Source: an uncultured Christensenellaceae bacterium (GTDB taxonomy: Bacteria > Bacillota > Clostridia > Christensenellales > UBA3700). Taken from it: 37,743 nt of DNA. The DNA lies in contig CALWKV010000023.1 of the NCBI GenBank assembly GCA_944381355.1, positions 1 through 37,743 on the forward strand. The letters run 5' to 3'. Both the position numbers and the translations under genes were made by a program. Positions 1 through 8,200 of the stretch are shown here, in pieces. The number at the start of each line of letters is the position of its first letter. Within the stretch, counting starts at the first letter, position 1. Below the pieces are notes generated by a model that ran no database searches, was not told the DNA's origin, and worked only from the letters and a program-made list of their open reading frames with translations.

Positions 1-644
1 GCTTCAGCTTCAACGTCAAGGGCGGCAGATGCGAGAACTGTCAGGGCGACGGTATTATCAAAATAGAAATGCACTTCCTTTCCGACGTATACGTGCCCTG
101 CGAAGTCTGCGGAGGAAAGAGATACAACCGCGAGACGTTGCAGGTCAAGTACAAGGGCAAGAGCATTTACGACGTGCTGGAAATGACGGTCGGCGAAGCG
201 TGCGAGTTCTTCAGGAACATTCCTCAGATATACAACAAGATCAAGACTCTCGACGACGTAGGACTTTCGTATATCAAACTGGGTCAGCCTGCGACTACTT
301 TGTCGGGCGGCGAGGCACAGCGCGTAAAACTCGCGACAGAGCTTTCCAAGCGCAGTACAGGCAAGACGATTTATATCCTCGACGAGCCGACTACGGGTCT
401 GCACAGCGCGGACGTCAAGAAGCTCATTTCGATATTGCAACGCTTTGTCGAAGGCGGCAATACCGTGGTTGTTATCGAACACAACCTCGACGTGATCAAG
501 GTCGCAGACCATATCATCGATCTGGGGCCCGAAGGCGGCGACGCGGGCGGCACCGTAATAGCTGAAGGCACGCCCGAGCAGGTCGCTGAAAATCCCGTCA
601 GCTTTACCGGACAGTATCTGAGAAAAAAACTCGGAAGGCAGTAA
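1..644 (+). CDS. uvrA: UvrA, excinuclease ABC subunit A (C-terminal part, 5' end outside window)
   Basis: This is the C-terminal 213 residues of the DNA-damage recognition ATPase of nucleotide excision repair; the reading frame is already open at base 3. Visible in order are the UvrA zinc finger (CENC near bases 30-41 and CEVC near 99-110, with the typical FNVKGGRC lead-in), the ABC signature [15 protein letters not shown] (about 301-345), Walker B with the D-loop ([11 protein letters not shown], about 372-404) and the switch histidine in VVIEHNLD (about 472-495). The protein ends in a normal UvrA tail. Residue order and spacing are those of a functional subunit. A consensus promoter begins only 34 bases after its stop, and no separate terminator is visible before that promoter, so transcription may run into the following RNA element. 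Identification is secure. Confidence 0.97.
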   Translation, partial: FSFNVKGGRCENCQGDGIIKIEMHFLSDVYVPCEVCGGKRYNRETLQVKYKGKSIYDVLEMTVGEACEFFRNIPQIYNKIKTLDDVGLSYIKLGQPATTLSGGEAQRVKLATELSKRSTGKTIYILDEPTTGLHSADVKKLISILQRFVEGGNTVVVIEHNLDVIKVADHIIDLGPEGGDAGGTVIAEGTPEQVAENPVSFTGQYLRKKLGRQ

Positions 645-677
645 AAACGGGAAAGCAGATATTTTAAAAGAAAGCCG

Positions 678-706
678 TTGACAAAGGTTCAACGATAAGT
701 TATAAT
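678..706 (+). promoter_or_regulatory. Consensus sigma-A promoter of the tandem-hairpin RNA
   Basis: TTGACA at 678-683 and TATAAT at 701-706 are separated by exactly 17 bp. Both hexamers match the consensus perfectly. No start codon follows before the terminator at 854-882, so the predicted product is a short RNA starting near 713. Confidence 0.8.
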
Positions 707-727
707 ATCTGTGAAGTGTTGAAAACA

Positions 728-836
728 AACCTGATTCTGGCACCGCCACAGCAGCGGCAGCAAGGCTGAACAGGCAGCCAAAACAACCTGATTCTGGCAC
801 CGCCATAGCAGCGGCAGCAAGGCTGAACAGGCAGCC
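728..836. repeat. Tandem direct repeat, 52 bp x 2, period 57 bp
   Basis: Copies lie at 728-779 and 785-836, identical except at 749/806 and separated by 5 bp. I saw no third copy in the window. The short spacing and self-complementary unit argue against a CRISPR array. Confidence 0.93.
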
Positions 837-853
837 CGAAAATCGACACTCGA

Positions 854-882
854 GGTCGTCCGTAGGACGGCCTTGTTTTTTT
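854..882 (+). terminator. Rho-independent terminator of the tandem-hairpin RNA
   Basis: An 8-bp stem (GGTCGTCC with GGACGGCC, one G-U pair) closes a 3-nt loop. It is followed by TT, a G and seven Ts. Confidence 0.8.
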
Positions 883-913
883 GTCGACTGCGTTGCGATT
901 TTAAGTTTTTCGC

Positions 914-944
914 AAAAAGAAAAAGAGCGCATAAGTTTGTGCCC
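914..944 (-). terminator. Probable terminator of the DUF421-DUF4363 operon
   Basis: On the minus strand an imperfect stem (GGGC-CA with TG-GCTC, one mismatch and one G-U pair) is followed by TTTTTCTTTTT. It lies just downstream of the DUF4363 stop. Confidence 0.5.
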
Positions 945-951
945 TTTTGCG

Positions 952-1338
952 TTACAGCACGTTTTTCCATTTGTAGGAAAGCAGATTTTTGGAGTTTTCC
1001 GCCATAGCCATGATGACTTCGCAACGCGTGATCGAGTCGTCGTACATTTCGGCTATCTGGGAGCCTTTGAGTTCTCCGATCTCCTTTGCGATGTCTTTGA
1101 TATCCGTGTTGGGGCAGGCGAACTCGAGCAGGTCGCGTTCTTTTCTCCAGTCGTTTTCAACGTGCTCGGTCATTTTCAGCGCTTCATCGTAATCGCCCGA
1201 GAGCAGAAGTTTCTGGATTTCTTCGCAGTCGCTTCTCAGATCGTCGAAAGAGCGGCTGATGAACACCTGCTCGCAAATTCCGAGTGAAAGGATAACAACT
1301 GCAAGTACGACGGCGAGGATTATCTTATTCATTTTCAA
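952..1338 (-). CDS. DUF4363 family membrane-anchored protein
   Basis: A 128-residue protein with one N-terminal hydrophobic segment (about residues 5-22) and a charged, mostly helical body, including a KLLLSGDYDEALKMTEHVENDW-like stretch. This shape and its position directly after a DUF421 protein match the DUF4363 proteins of spore-forming Firmicutes, whose biochemical role is not established. The start codon lies inside the end of the DUF421 gene (14-bp overlap), so the two are probably translationally coupled, with DUF421 first. It most likely faces the outside of the membrane. The family call is from pattern and context; no catalytic motif is visible. Confidence 0.75.
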   Translation of the reverse strand: MKMNKIILAVVLAVVILSLGICEQVFISRSFDDLRSDCEEIQKLLLSGDYDEALKMTEHVENDWRKERDLLEFACPNTDIKDIAKEIGELKGSQIAEMYDDSITRCEVIMAMAENSKNLLSYKWKNVL

Positions 1339-2005
1339 GCTCCTTTGCGCTTCCCGTTTCGCACGCGGACTTGATGGGCTGGAGGAAATAATCTCCGCCG
1401 TTTTCCGCCGTCAGCAGGAGCACGTCTTTCGTGCGCAGGCTTTTGCGTTTCAGAAGCGCCAGCACCTTTTCTTCCGACATATCGGCTTTTTTTATGTTGT
1501 TGCTCATCGTCTTGCCTTCGCATATCAGCGTGTAGGGGAGTTTTTCGCGCGCGCTTTGTCCGCTTTCTTTTTTTACGATAGAAATGTCGCCGTTTGTCTC
1601 CGCAATAGCGTACTGTACCTCGGCGGGAGAAAAACAGCCGCCCCCTCTCAACGCTTCCATGAGGTCGCTGACCGTCATGTCGAGAGAGGATATCGCCTTG
1701 TAGTCTATCCCTTGAGGATTCATAACTATCACGGGCTTGCCGTTGACGAGGTTGCGTATCCTGAGAGAATGTTTGACCGCCTTCGTCACTATGAATTCTA
1801 TGATGAACAGCGTGAATATCGGCACTAAGCCGTACAATACGGGCACCTGTGTGTCGGACATGGGTATGCAGGCGAGTTCTGCGACGATAAGCGTTATCGC
1901 AAATTCAAAGGGTTGCAGTTCGCCCAGTTGCTTTTTGCCCATCAGACGCATCGCGATCAGCAGAAACACGTATATGATTATCGCTCTGGTAAATACTGTC
2001 AGCAT
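1325..2005 (-). CDS. DUF421 (YetF family) membrane protein
   Basis: A 226-residue protein with three N-terminal membrane segments (about residues 3-21, 34-50 and 55-77) followed by a soluble alpha/beta domain. The motif MRLMGKKQLGELQPFEF and the later GKPVIVMNPQGI stretch are typical of the DUF421/YetF family. In Bacillus, relatives (YetF, YkjA and others) are membrane proteins, some made in the forespore or linked to germination; the biochemical role is not settled. No Shine-Dalgarno sequence is visible before the ATG at 2005. It forms a two-gene unit with the DUF4363 gene and lies divergent to the folate transporter gene. Confidence 0.85.
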   Translation of the reverse strand: MLTVFTRAIIIYVFLLIAMRLMGKKQLGELQPFEFAITLIVAELACIPMSDTQVPVLYGLVPIFTLFIIEFIVTKAVKHSLRIRNLVNGKPVIVMNPQGIDYKAISSLDMTVSDLMEALRGGGCFSPAEVQYAIAETNGDISIVKKESGQSAREKLPYTLICEGKTMSNNIKKADMSEEKVLALLKRKSLRTKDVLLLTAENGGDYFLQPIKSACETGSAKELENE

Positions 2006-2105
2006 GATTTTAGTCTGCGTAAAAGCGCGCGCTTTATTCTGAAAAGCGGTTTTGTGCTGAGTCTGTGAAAAATCGCACTATTATTGCGCAAATACGTCAA
2101 AAAAG

Positions 2106-2134
2106 ATGACAACGCGGCTGATAGGTGATATAAT
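2106..2134 (+). promoter_or_regulatory. Promoter of the THF riboswitch-folT unit
   Basis: ATGACA at 2106-2111 and TATAAT at 2129-2134 have a 17-bp spacer. Transcription would start near 2141, at the 5' edge of the riboswitch. Confidence 0.7.
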
Positions 2135-2139
2135 GCAAT

Positions 2140-2235
2140 CAGCAGAGTAAGCACAACGCGTCAAGTGTTGAAGGATGGGATGTCGCCTTCAAACGAAAAT
2201 CCCGCGCGGTTTGCGGTGTTGTGTTGCGTCCGCTG
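2140..2235 (+). promoter_or_regulatory. Tetrahydrofolate (THF) riboswitch
   Basis: The sequence matches the THF-I aptamer as I know it. P1 is CAGC 2140-2143 with GCTG 2232-2235. P2 is CACAAC 2152-2157 with GTTGTG 2218-2223. P3 is TTGAAGG 2168-2174 with CCTTCAA 2186-2192, closing the conserved loop ATGGGATGTCG. The expected pseudoknot is present: GGATG 2178-2182 pairs with CGTCC 2227-2231 (one G-U). The conserved GCGTCAAGTGT and CGCGGT segments are also there. It sits 70 nt before a folate-type ECF S-component gene, the classical partner. No terminator follows, so control is probably at translation initiation. Confidence 0.92.
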
Positions 2236-2305
2236 TAAAATATTATTACCATAAAATTTTATTGCAACGGCTCTGCTGTATCACTATTTTAAGGAGGACT
2301 GCGCT

Positions 2306-3043
2306 ATGAGAAGCAGGACACAGAAAATAGCTGATATGGCAATTTTTATCGCCCTCGGAGTGGTGTTAAATCTTTGTTCATTTCAGTCGTTCGGCACGTA
2401 TCTGGGAAGGATAAGTCTCGTTTATCTCTTTTGTTACCTTTCGGGATTCATTCTTGGACCGTGGCAGGGGTTTGCTGTCGCGTTTATCGCCGATCTTATC
2501 CCCGGGATATTTTTTCCGACGGGACCTTATTCTATAATTATATCGGTCAGCAACGCGACTATGGCGCTTATTGCGGGTTGTTACGGCAGATATACAGACT
2601 GGAAAGTCGTTTGGAAGCTGCTTGCGACTGCGGCGACGTCGTTTGTGGTCTGCACGCTTACTCTCACCGTTATCGGAGAAGTAAACAGCCTGCTGATAAT
2701 CCCTGTCGGAGAGTATGAAGCGGCAAGCCTATACAGTATGTATCCTTATACGCTTGCTAAAGTCATCATCGGCGAGGGGTGGGGAGTGAAAGAGCCTTAT
2801 TTCCAGATGATGCTTGCCAAGGCGATACAGCAACCGCTGTGGATCGTGCTTAATTCTTTGGTTACGTACGTGATTTACGCGAGACTTCAGCCGATACTCA
2901 AAAGGGGCGGCTACGTTGCGTCGGAGGAGCGCAAGAACGCGCAGGGCAACGGGCGTTCGCGTTATGACGGCGTTGTTATCGCGGGTAAACCCGCAGAGGA
3001 AAATCCGCCGTCTGCCTGCGACGGAGTAGTGATCGGCAAGTGA
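2306..3043 (+). CDS. folT: Folate-family ECF transporter S component
   Basis: Substrate-binding membrane subunit of an energy-coupling-factor importer. It would bind folate and work with the shared EcfT and EcfA1/A2 module, which is not in this window. The 245-residue protein has about six hydrophobic segments up to residue 200. It shows the S-component pattern of an N-terminal amphipathic start (TQKIADMAIFIALGVVLNL), GPWQGFAVAFIADLIPGIFFPTGPY, and a hydrophilic tail of about 45 residues that is probably lineage specific. The start follows AAGGAGG at 2291-2297. Folate specificity is inferred mainly from the THF riboswitch directly upstream. A strong bidirectional terminator follows. Confidence 0.85.
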   Translation: MRSRTQKIADMAIFIALGVVLNLCSFQSFGTYLGRISLVYLFCYLSGFILGPWQGFAVAFIADLIPGIFFPTGPYSIIISVSNATMALIAGCYGRYTDWKVVWKLLATAATSFVVCTLTLTVIGEVNSLLIIPVGEYEAASLYSMYPYTLAKVIIGEGWGVKEPYFQMMLAKAIQQPLWIVLNSLVTYVIYARLQPILKRGGYVASEERKNAQGNGRSRYDGVVIAGKPAEENPPSACDGVVIGK

Positions 3044-3075
3044 CACGATGACAGGCATAGTACCCGTATACAATT

Positions 3076-3102
3076 AAATTCCCCGCGCTATGCGGGGAAT
3101 TT
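3076..3102. terminator. Bidirectional terminator between folT and the flippase gene
   Basis: A perfect 11-bp stem, AAATTCCCCGC (3076-3086) with GCGGGGAATTT (3092-3102), has a 5-nt loop. It lies between convergent genes. Confidence 0.85.
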
Positions 3103-3130
3103 CATAATAAACGTATTTAAAAGTGCGGTA

Positions 3131-4666
3131 TCATTTCGCTCGGCAAGGCGATTTTTCTGCGCTTTTTTTCTTGCGCTTTCCTGACGAAAAGAACTGTATA
3201 TCGTCTTTGGCTATACAGCCGCTTGCCCATACGTAAACGGCATATCCTGCTGTCAGAGCAGAGACCGTTACTGCAAGAGAGAGAATATCGGATATTTCTG
3301 CAAGCAAAGAAGAGAGAGGGGAAAGACACAGCGCGGCAACGGCGCAGAAAGCGTACGCCAGAAGTGCGTGAAACAGCTGTTTTTTGTCGAGTTTCACGTT
3401 CTTTGACAGCGTGGTCAGATTTATCGCAAGGGCAAGAGTATGCGACAGGGTGATCGCAATGAAATAAGCGTATACGCCGACAAACCATACCGTGGAAAAA
3501 AGCGTTGCGAGAAGAAGGGCAAGTCCCGCAGTATGGCTTGCGAAAGTCGCGTTTTCTTTGCCGAGAGAATTGAGGGCGGATACGCAAAGCCCGTTGGCGC
3601 CCATAGGAAGCATCGCTATCGCCGCGACGCAGATATAGCGACCCGCGAGTTCGTCGTCGTAGAGGAGTCGCCCGAGGACAACGCCCGCGCTTGCAAAAAG
3701 CGCAAAGAAAAACCCGCTGGCAACGCATGAAAATTTTATAGATTGAGACAGCGCAGAGCCGATCTTGTTGAGTTCTTTGCCTGCATTGAGAGAGGCGAAT
3801 TCCGGGATTATCACGACCGCGAGCGAGCCTGTTATCGCCGTCGGCGCAAACAGCAAAGGCACGACCATGCCTGTTGCCCTTCCCAGTTCTGCCGTGGCTT
3901 CTCCTGTAGTCAGTCCGCATCCTTTGCAAAGCATCAGAGGCAAAGAGAGAGATATCAGCGTGGAGACAAGGCTTCCGCAAAGTCTGGTTGCTGTCAACGG
4001 AGCAGAGCTTTTGACGACCTGAGAAAAGCCTGACGGTCTGCGCATTCTGCCGCCGCAAACGAAAAACATGGCAATCAGCATTGCAACCACCACGACGTCG
4101 CCCGCGACCATGGCGTAGGCATATGCCTCCTGTACGTTGATTGCCAGAAGCGTACCCGAGAGGAAAAGCACGGAAAATAGTATCTTCGCGATCTCGTCCG
4201 TCAGTTCTGTCGCCGCGTATACGCCGTAATTCTTATTTCCCCAGAACCAGCCGCGCAGACAGGAGTACAGCGCAGTCGTTGCGAGAAGCGGCAGCATTAT
4301 ATAGAAAACGGGCACGCACCTTTCGTCTGAAAAAAGCATTGGTGCAAGCGACGGAAAAGCCGCGAAAACCGCGCACGACAGCAAAGCGAAAGACAGAGAA
4401 AGCGTCGTTGCCGCGCAAAGCAGGGAGTCGCTTTTCGAGCGGCTGTTCAGAGCGCTGTTTTCCGCCACGAGACGAGAAAGAGTCACGGGCACGCCGCTCG
4501 AACTTATGCAGGCGAGCGTTGCAACGACTGATATCGCGATCTGGTAAACGCCCAGTATTTCTGCGCCGAGTACCCTTGACAGGTATATTTTGAATATAAA
4601 AGATATGATCCGAGTGATGGTCGCTGCGGCAGTGACCAGAGCGAACGATCTGAATATTTTTTTCAT
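3131..4666 (-). CDS. SpoVB-like MOP-superfamily flippase (polysaccharide/lipid II-type exporter)
   Basis: A 511-residue polytopic protein with 12-14 predicted hydrophobic segments and the N-terminal pattern of the SpoVB/MurJ/Wzx flippases (ATITRIISFIFKIYLSRVLG, then AISVVATLACISSSGVPVTLSRLVAE). Members move lipid-linked cell-wall or polysaccharide precursors across the membrane; SpoVB is needed for spore cortex formation in Bacillus. The length is normal and the C-terminus is a basic tail (KRKKKSAEKS). With spoIIID and spoVG nearby a sporulation role is plausible, but a vegetative flippase cannot be excluded. A TATAAT hexamer (4667-4672, minus strand) touches the ATG and is preceded at 17 bp by TTGCCG, so either the start or that promoter call is wrong. 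Divergent to the LysM gene. Confidence 0.85.
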   Translation of the reverse strand: MKKIFRSFALVTAAATITRIISFIFKIYLSRVLGAEILGVYQIAISVVATLACISSSGVPVTLSRLVAENSALNSRSKSDSLLCAATTLSLSFALLSCAVFAAFPSLAPMLFSDERCVPVFYIMLPLLATTALYSCLRGWFWGNKNYGVYAATELTDEIAKILFSVLFLSGTLLAINVQEAYAYAMVAGDVVVVAMLIAMFFVCGGRMRRPSGFSQVVKSSAPLTATRLCGSLVSTLISLSLPLMLCKGCGLTTGEATAELGRATGMVVPLLFAPTAITGSLAVVIIPEFASLNAGKELNKIGSALSQSIKFSCVASGFFFALFASAGVVLGRLLYDDELAGRYICVAAIAMLPMGANGLCVSALNSLGKENATFASHTAGLALLLATLFSTVWFVGVYAYFIAITLSHTLALAINLTTLSKNVKLDKKQLFHALLAYAFCAVAALCLSPLSSLLAEISDILSLAVTVSALTAGYAVYVWASGCIAKDDIQFFSSGKRKKKSAEKSPCRAK

Positions 4667-4731
4667 ATTATATGATATTACTCCGATCGCGGCAATATTT
4701 TAATAACAGGGAAAAACGGGGAGGAAATTTC

Positions 4732-5028
4732 ATGAAAACTGTTTTGTATACGGTCAAGGATGGAGAAAGACTAAGTCAGATAGCCGAAAGATTTCACTCG
4801 GCGGAAGCCGCGATCAGGGCGAAGAACAGTCTCAGAGGAGAGCCGTTTGAAGGAATGAAACTTCTTATTGACGAACAGGAAGCGTTCGGATATACGGTGA
4901 GACCTTTCGACACGGTGGGTGTGATAGCCGCAAAATTCAATACGACAAGCGAAAAGATCAGGGAACTTAACGAAATAGACGAGGTATTTGTCGGGCAGAG
5001 GATACTTGTGCCGTCCGACAGCAGATGA
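4732..5028 (+). CDS. Small protein with two LysM-like domains
   Basis: The ATG at 4732 is chosen over an upstream in-frame start because GGGGAGGAAAT precedes it at good spacing. The 98-residue product consists of two LysM-like units: residues 5-45 (YTVKDGERLSQIAERF...) and 53-95 (YTVRPFDTVGVIAAKFNTT...EVFVGQRILVP). LysM domains bind N-acetylglucosamine-containing glycans such as peptidoglycan or chitin. No signal peptide or membrane segment is visible, which would suit a mother-cell protein targeted to the forespore (as with SafA or SpoVID), although this is inference. It is divergent to the SpoVB-like gene, from which 65 bp separate it. The function is otherwise unknown. Confidence 0.85.
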   Translation: MKTVLYTVKDGERLSQIAERFHSAEAAIRAKNSLRGEPFEGMKLLIDEQEAFGYTVRPFDTVGVIAAKFNTTSEKIRELNEIDEVFVGQRILVPSDSR

Positions 5029-5037
5029 TTTCTTTGA

Positions 5038-5098
5038 CGATATGCAAAGAAGCCGACAAAGCCGATTGTCGGTGCGAATGGCAACTTTGCACATATCG
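5038..5098. repeat. Long imperfect hairpin after the LysM gene
   Basis: The outer arms CGATATGCAAAG (5038-5049) and CTTTGCACATATCG (5085-5098) pair with a 2-nt bulge. The inner arms CCGACAA (5053-5059) and TTGTCGG (5066-5072) pair perfectly around a 6-nt loop. No T-run follows, so it is not an ordinary intrinsic terminator. Confidence 0.6.
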
Positions 5099-5248
5099 GG
5101 CGCTTTCCTCGCGACGCTCTTACGATGACGCCGCTCTTTTATAGGTCAAGTTCTGCAAAACAGGCGTTGTCGCATTTTTCGCAGAAAAACGAGACATATG
5201 ACCGACATGCGTCAGGAATACCGTGCGAGCAGAGAGGAGCGTGTTGAG

Positions 5249-5282
5249 AAAAAAGACGACTGCGTCTGCAGCCGTCTTTTTT
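5249..5282. terminator. Bidirectional terminator between LysM and lipoprotein genes
   Basis: AAAAAGACGACTGC and GCAGCCGTCTTTTT form a stem with one mismatch and a 4-nt loop, with T-runs on both strands. It lies directly after the stop of the minus-strand lipoprotein gene. Confidence 0.85.
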
Positions 5283-5297
5283 ATTTAAAGAAAAGTA

Positions 5298-8200
5298 TTA
5301 TTTCGTATACTTGTCTTTCTTGCTCTTTGCGGGAGCGTCGGACTGTTTTCTGGAGCCGCTCTTGACGAGCTTCTTGCTCTTCTTGGAGAACTTCCTGAAC
5401 AGCACCACGATCACAGCCACGATGATGAGCGCGCCGAGAACGCCGGAGGAGATCCACAGCCACAGATAATCCGCAGCGGGATTGGTCGGGTCGGTCGGCT
5501 CGGTTTCTTCGGGTTCTTCTTCTGCGTCGGCGTCGTCCTGCGTGAATACGATGCGGTAGTTGTTTGCTACGAGTTCGTCAGCGATCAGCGATTCGTCGAT
5601 CGTATCCTCGGTTTCGCCTTCAACGGGCTTTCTGTCTATGAAGTCTTCTTCGCTTATTTCGTCAACGGTGAAGTTGTCGAAGAACGCATATCCCTTGACG
5701 AAGTTTTCTTCGTCCTCGTATCCGAGCGAAAGCGTCAGAGTAGCGGTCGGGGTGACGTCTGCGTCCGTCTTTACATAGAAGTTGTACTGAGTCCAGCTGC
5801 CAACGGTCTCGGTGCCGTCATCGGCGTAAGTCGAGGTGTTGACTGCGCGCTTGACGTCGTTGTCCTCGGTGCGGGTCAGCTTGCCGAAGGTGTAGCTGAG
5901 GTTGTTCAGCTTGAGAGCGATCGTCGCGCTGTCGTCCTTTTCCAGTCCGTAGGTCAGCACCCATACGCTTATTCTGTAATAGGTGTCGCCCTTGAGGGTC
6001 AGAGAGGACGAGGTGTACTTGTAGGCGTTGGCGTTCTTGTTGTAGATAACGAGTACGTTGTCGCCCACGTTGTTGGTGTCGGTATTGTTGTAGACCGCGT
6101 TGACGATCACGCTGTCTTCAGCGTTGTCGGGGTCGAGGTCGAGGAGAGACCAGTCGCCCTCTTTGCGGTTGAATACGCCTGCAGTCAGATCAACGTCGTC
6201 GGTGCTTGCGTCGTCGTCGATCTTGGCACCCGTCCAGTTGGAGGGAGTGGACGCCGCGCCTTCAGAAGTCGTATAGCTGTCGAAAGAGTCGGTATTGAAA
6301 GATCTCTCAAACACCGTCTTGCCGAGCGAGCCGTCAGAAGTAGCGGCATCGAGAACCGCGTTGTAAGTCATCTCTGACAGAGTGGTGTACGACGCCATCG
6401 TGAAGTATGCGGTCTTGACTTCGCCGGGCAGACCGTTTTCGCTACCTATATAAAGGTTGAGGTTTGCGGAGACGGAAGTCGCGCTGGTCCTGACAAGGAA
6501 GGTGTACTGCTGCCAGTCGGTGCCCATGTCGGTAGCCGTTATCGGAGATACCGAGTAGTTGGCGCTTTTTGTGGTCGTATCGAGAGATACGGTCATGACA
6601 GAGTTGGCTTCCATCTTTGCCCATACGGAAACGAGATAGTAAGAATCCGAGGACAGAGATATCGTGTTGGACTTGTATCCGAAGTAAGCCGCGTCGCCGC
6701 TTATCGCGAGGACGTTGGGGTAGTCGGTCGCGTTGATACCAGCCATATTCATCGAATCGTAGAAAGTAGCTTCGTCAACGGTAAGACCCGCGGCAGCCTT
6801 CTGATCTGCGTTGGTGATATCGAGAACGCCCGCGGTAACGTCGCCGTTCTTAAGAGAATCGGTATTGCTTGCCGTCCAGTTGGTGGGAACGCCGAGCGCG
6901 CCGGTCAGAACGCCGTCTGCATTGTAAACATCGTCGCCGTAGGTCTCCATCGTGGACTTGACGTCAACGTTCTTGAAGTAGCCGTTGGAAGAAACTTCCG
7001 CGCTGCCGCCCGTAGAAGTGAAGGAGTAAGTCTTGAGCACGGTCGAAGTGCTTGCCGACGAATAATCGGACGCGGTGATCTTTTCTACGGTCGCGGTGGA
7101 AACGAACGCGTATCCCATAACGAACGATGAGGAGTCGTTTGCAGTGCCGCTTCCGAGGCTGATGTCGAAGCCTATCTTAGCGGCTTCGGAGCCGGTCTGA
7201 ACGAAGAATCTGATCTCCGTGTAATCGGCGTTGTTGGCGCTCTTGTAGTCGGAGAGATTTTCTGTGTTCAGAGACGAGAAGGTGGACAGAGTTGTCTTGG
7301 AATCTTCAAAATCCTTTTCGTCGTCGTAACTGACGAGAGAGACCGTCAGACCGGAAGAACTGTCGATGTCCTTTGTCTTTATCCACATCGTAAACGTGTA
7401 ATAAGAGTTGGGCAGTACCGTGTAAGAACCGTCGCTGACCGTACCGTCCTCTTTTTCATATATATTTGAAAGAGTATAGACGGAGGGCAGATAGTTGTTG
7501 ATCACGAGCACAGAGGTCGCGAGAGAAGTCGGGGTCTCGGGGTTGTCGATAGAGGAGTAGCTGCCGTTTGCCCAGTTTGCCGTGTCGACTACGCCGAAAG
7601 AGCTTCTTCCGGTGATAGCGTCCTCGCCGCCCGCTTCGCCGAAGTTGGCGAGATTGAGCAGAGAGTCTGCGGTCAGCTCGCTTGCAAAGCTGTGTTTGAA
7701 TACCGTCTCGCTCTCGGTAGCCGCGGCAAATTCTTCAGCGGTAATTTCGGTGAGACTCATATCGTCTGCAAAGAAGATGCCTTGTACGTGCGTGGAAGTG
7801 TCGTCTGCACCGCCTTCGCCCAGCCAGAACTCAAGGTATACGTCCTGATATCTGAACTGATTGGATTCTACGTAAATGTCGATCTGTTTCCATTCGCCTG
7901 CGGTGTTGATGTTTTCAGCCGCAAAATATACCGTGGAATCTGTCGTGCCGTCTGTCAGTTTTATCGACATGCCTTTGCTCTGATCGGCGATGACCGTTCT
8001 CACCCAGATGCTGAGCCTGTAATATTCTTCGCCGCCGATGAAGCGCGTCGCAACCGTGCTTCTTATGCCGTAGGCGGTCGCTTTCTTGTTCTGCTGATAA
8101 TATATCCTGCCCTGAGAGCCGTCGTGCGTCGTGACAGCTATGTCGGTAGCCGACGCGCTGTCGGTCACGGTAGCGGTCTCCGCGGTCTTGAGGATGCCTT

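Larger units (their letters stand above)
713..882 (+). ncRNA. Candidate structured small RNA with two tandem hairpin repeats
   Basis: The predicted transcript runs from about 713 to the terminator T-run, about 170 nt. It contains two nearly identical 52-nt units (728-779 and 785-836) with one difference, C749 versus T806. Each unit can fold on itself: CCTG pairs with CAGG, TTC with GAA after one bulged A, then GC with GC and CCGC with GCGG, closing a 7-nt loop CACAGCA or CATAGCA. The single difference lies in the loop. There is no ATG, GTG or TTG on the plus strand in frame with a repeat-spanning open frame. I do not recognise the RNA family. Alternatives are a leader peptide region, or a duplicated repetitive extragenic palindrome that happens to follow a promoter. 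Confidence 0.55.

Noticed and set aside
728-836. Two repeats considered as a minimal CRISPR array
   Set aside because: Only two units with a 5-bp gap, repeats too long, no cas gene in the window.
689-1024. Minus-strand frame of 111 codons that encodes a repeated peptide across the tandem repeat
   Set aside because: It starts inside the DUF4363 gene, has no ribosome site, and the repeated peptide is simply the DNA repeat read in frame (57 is a multiple of 3).
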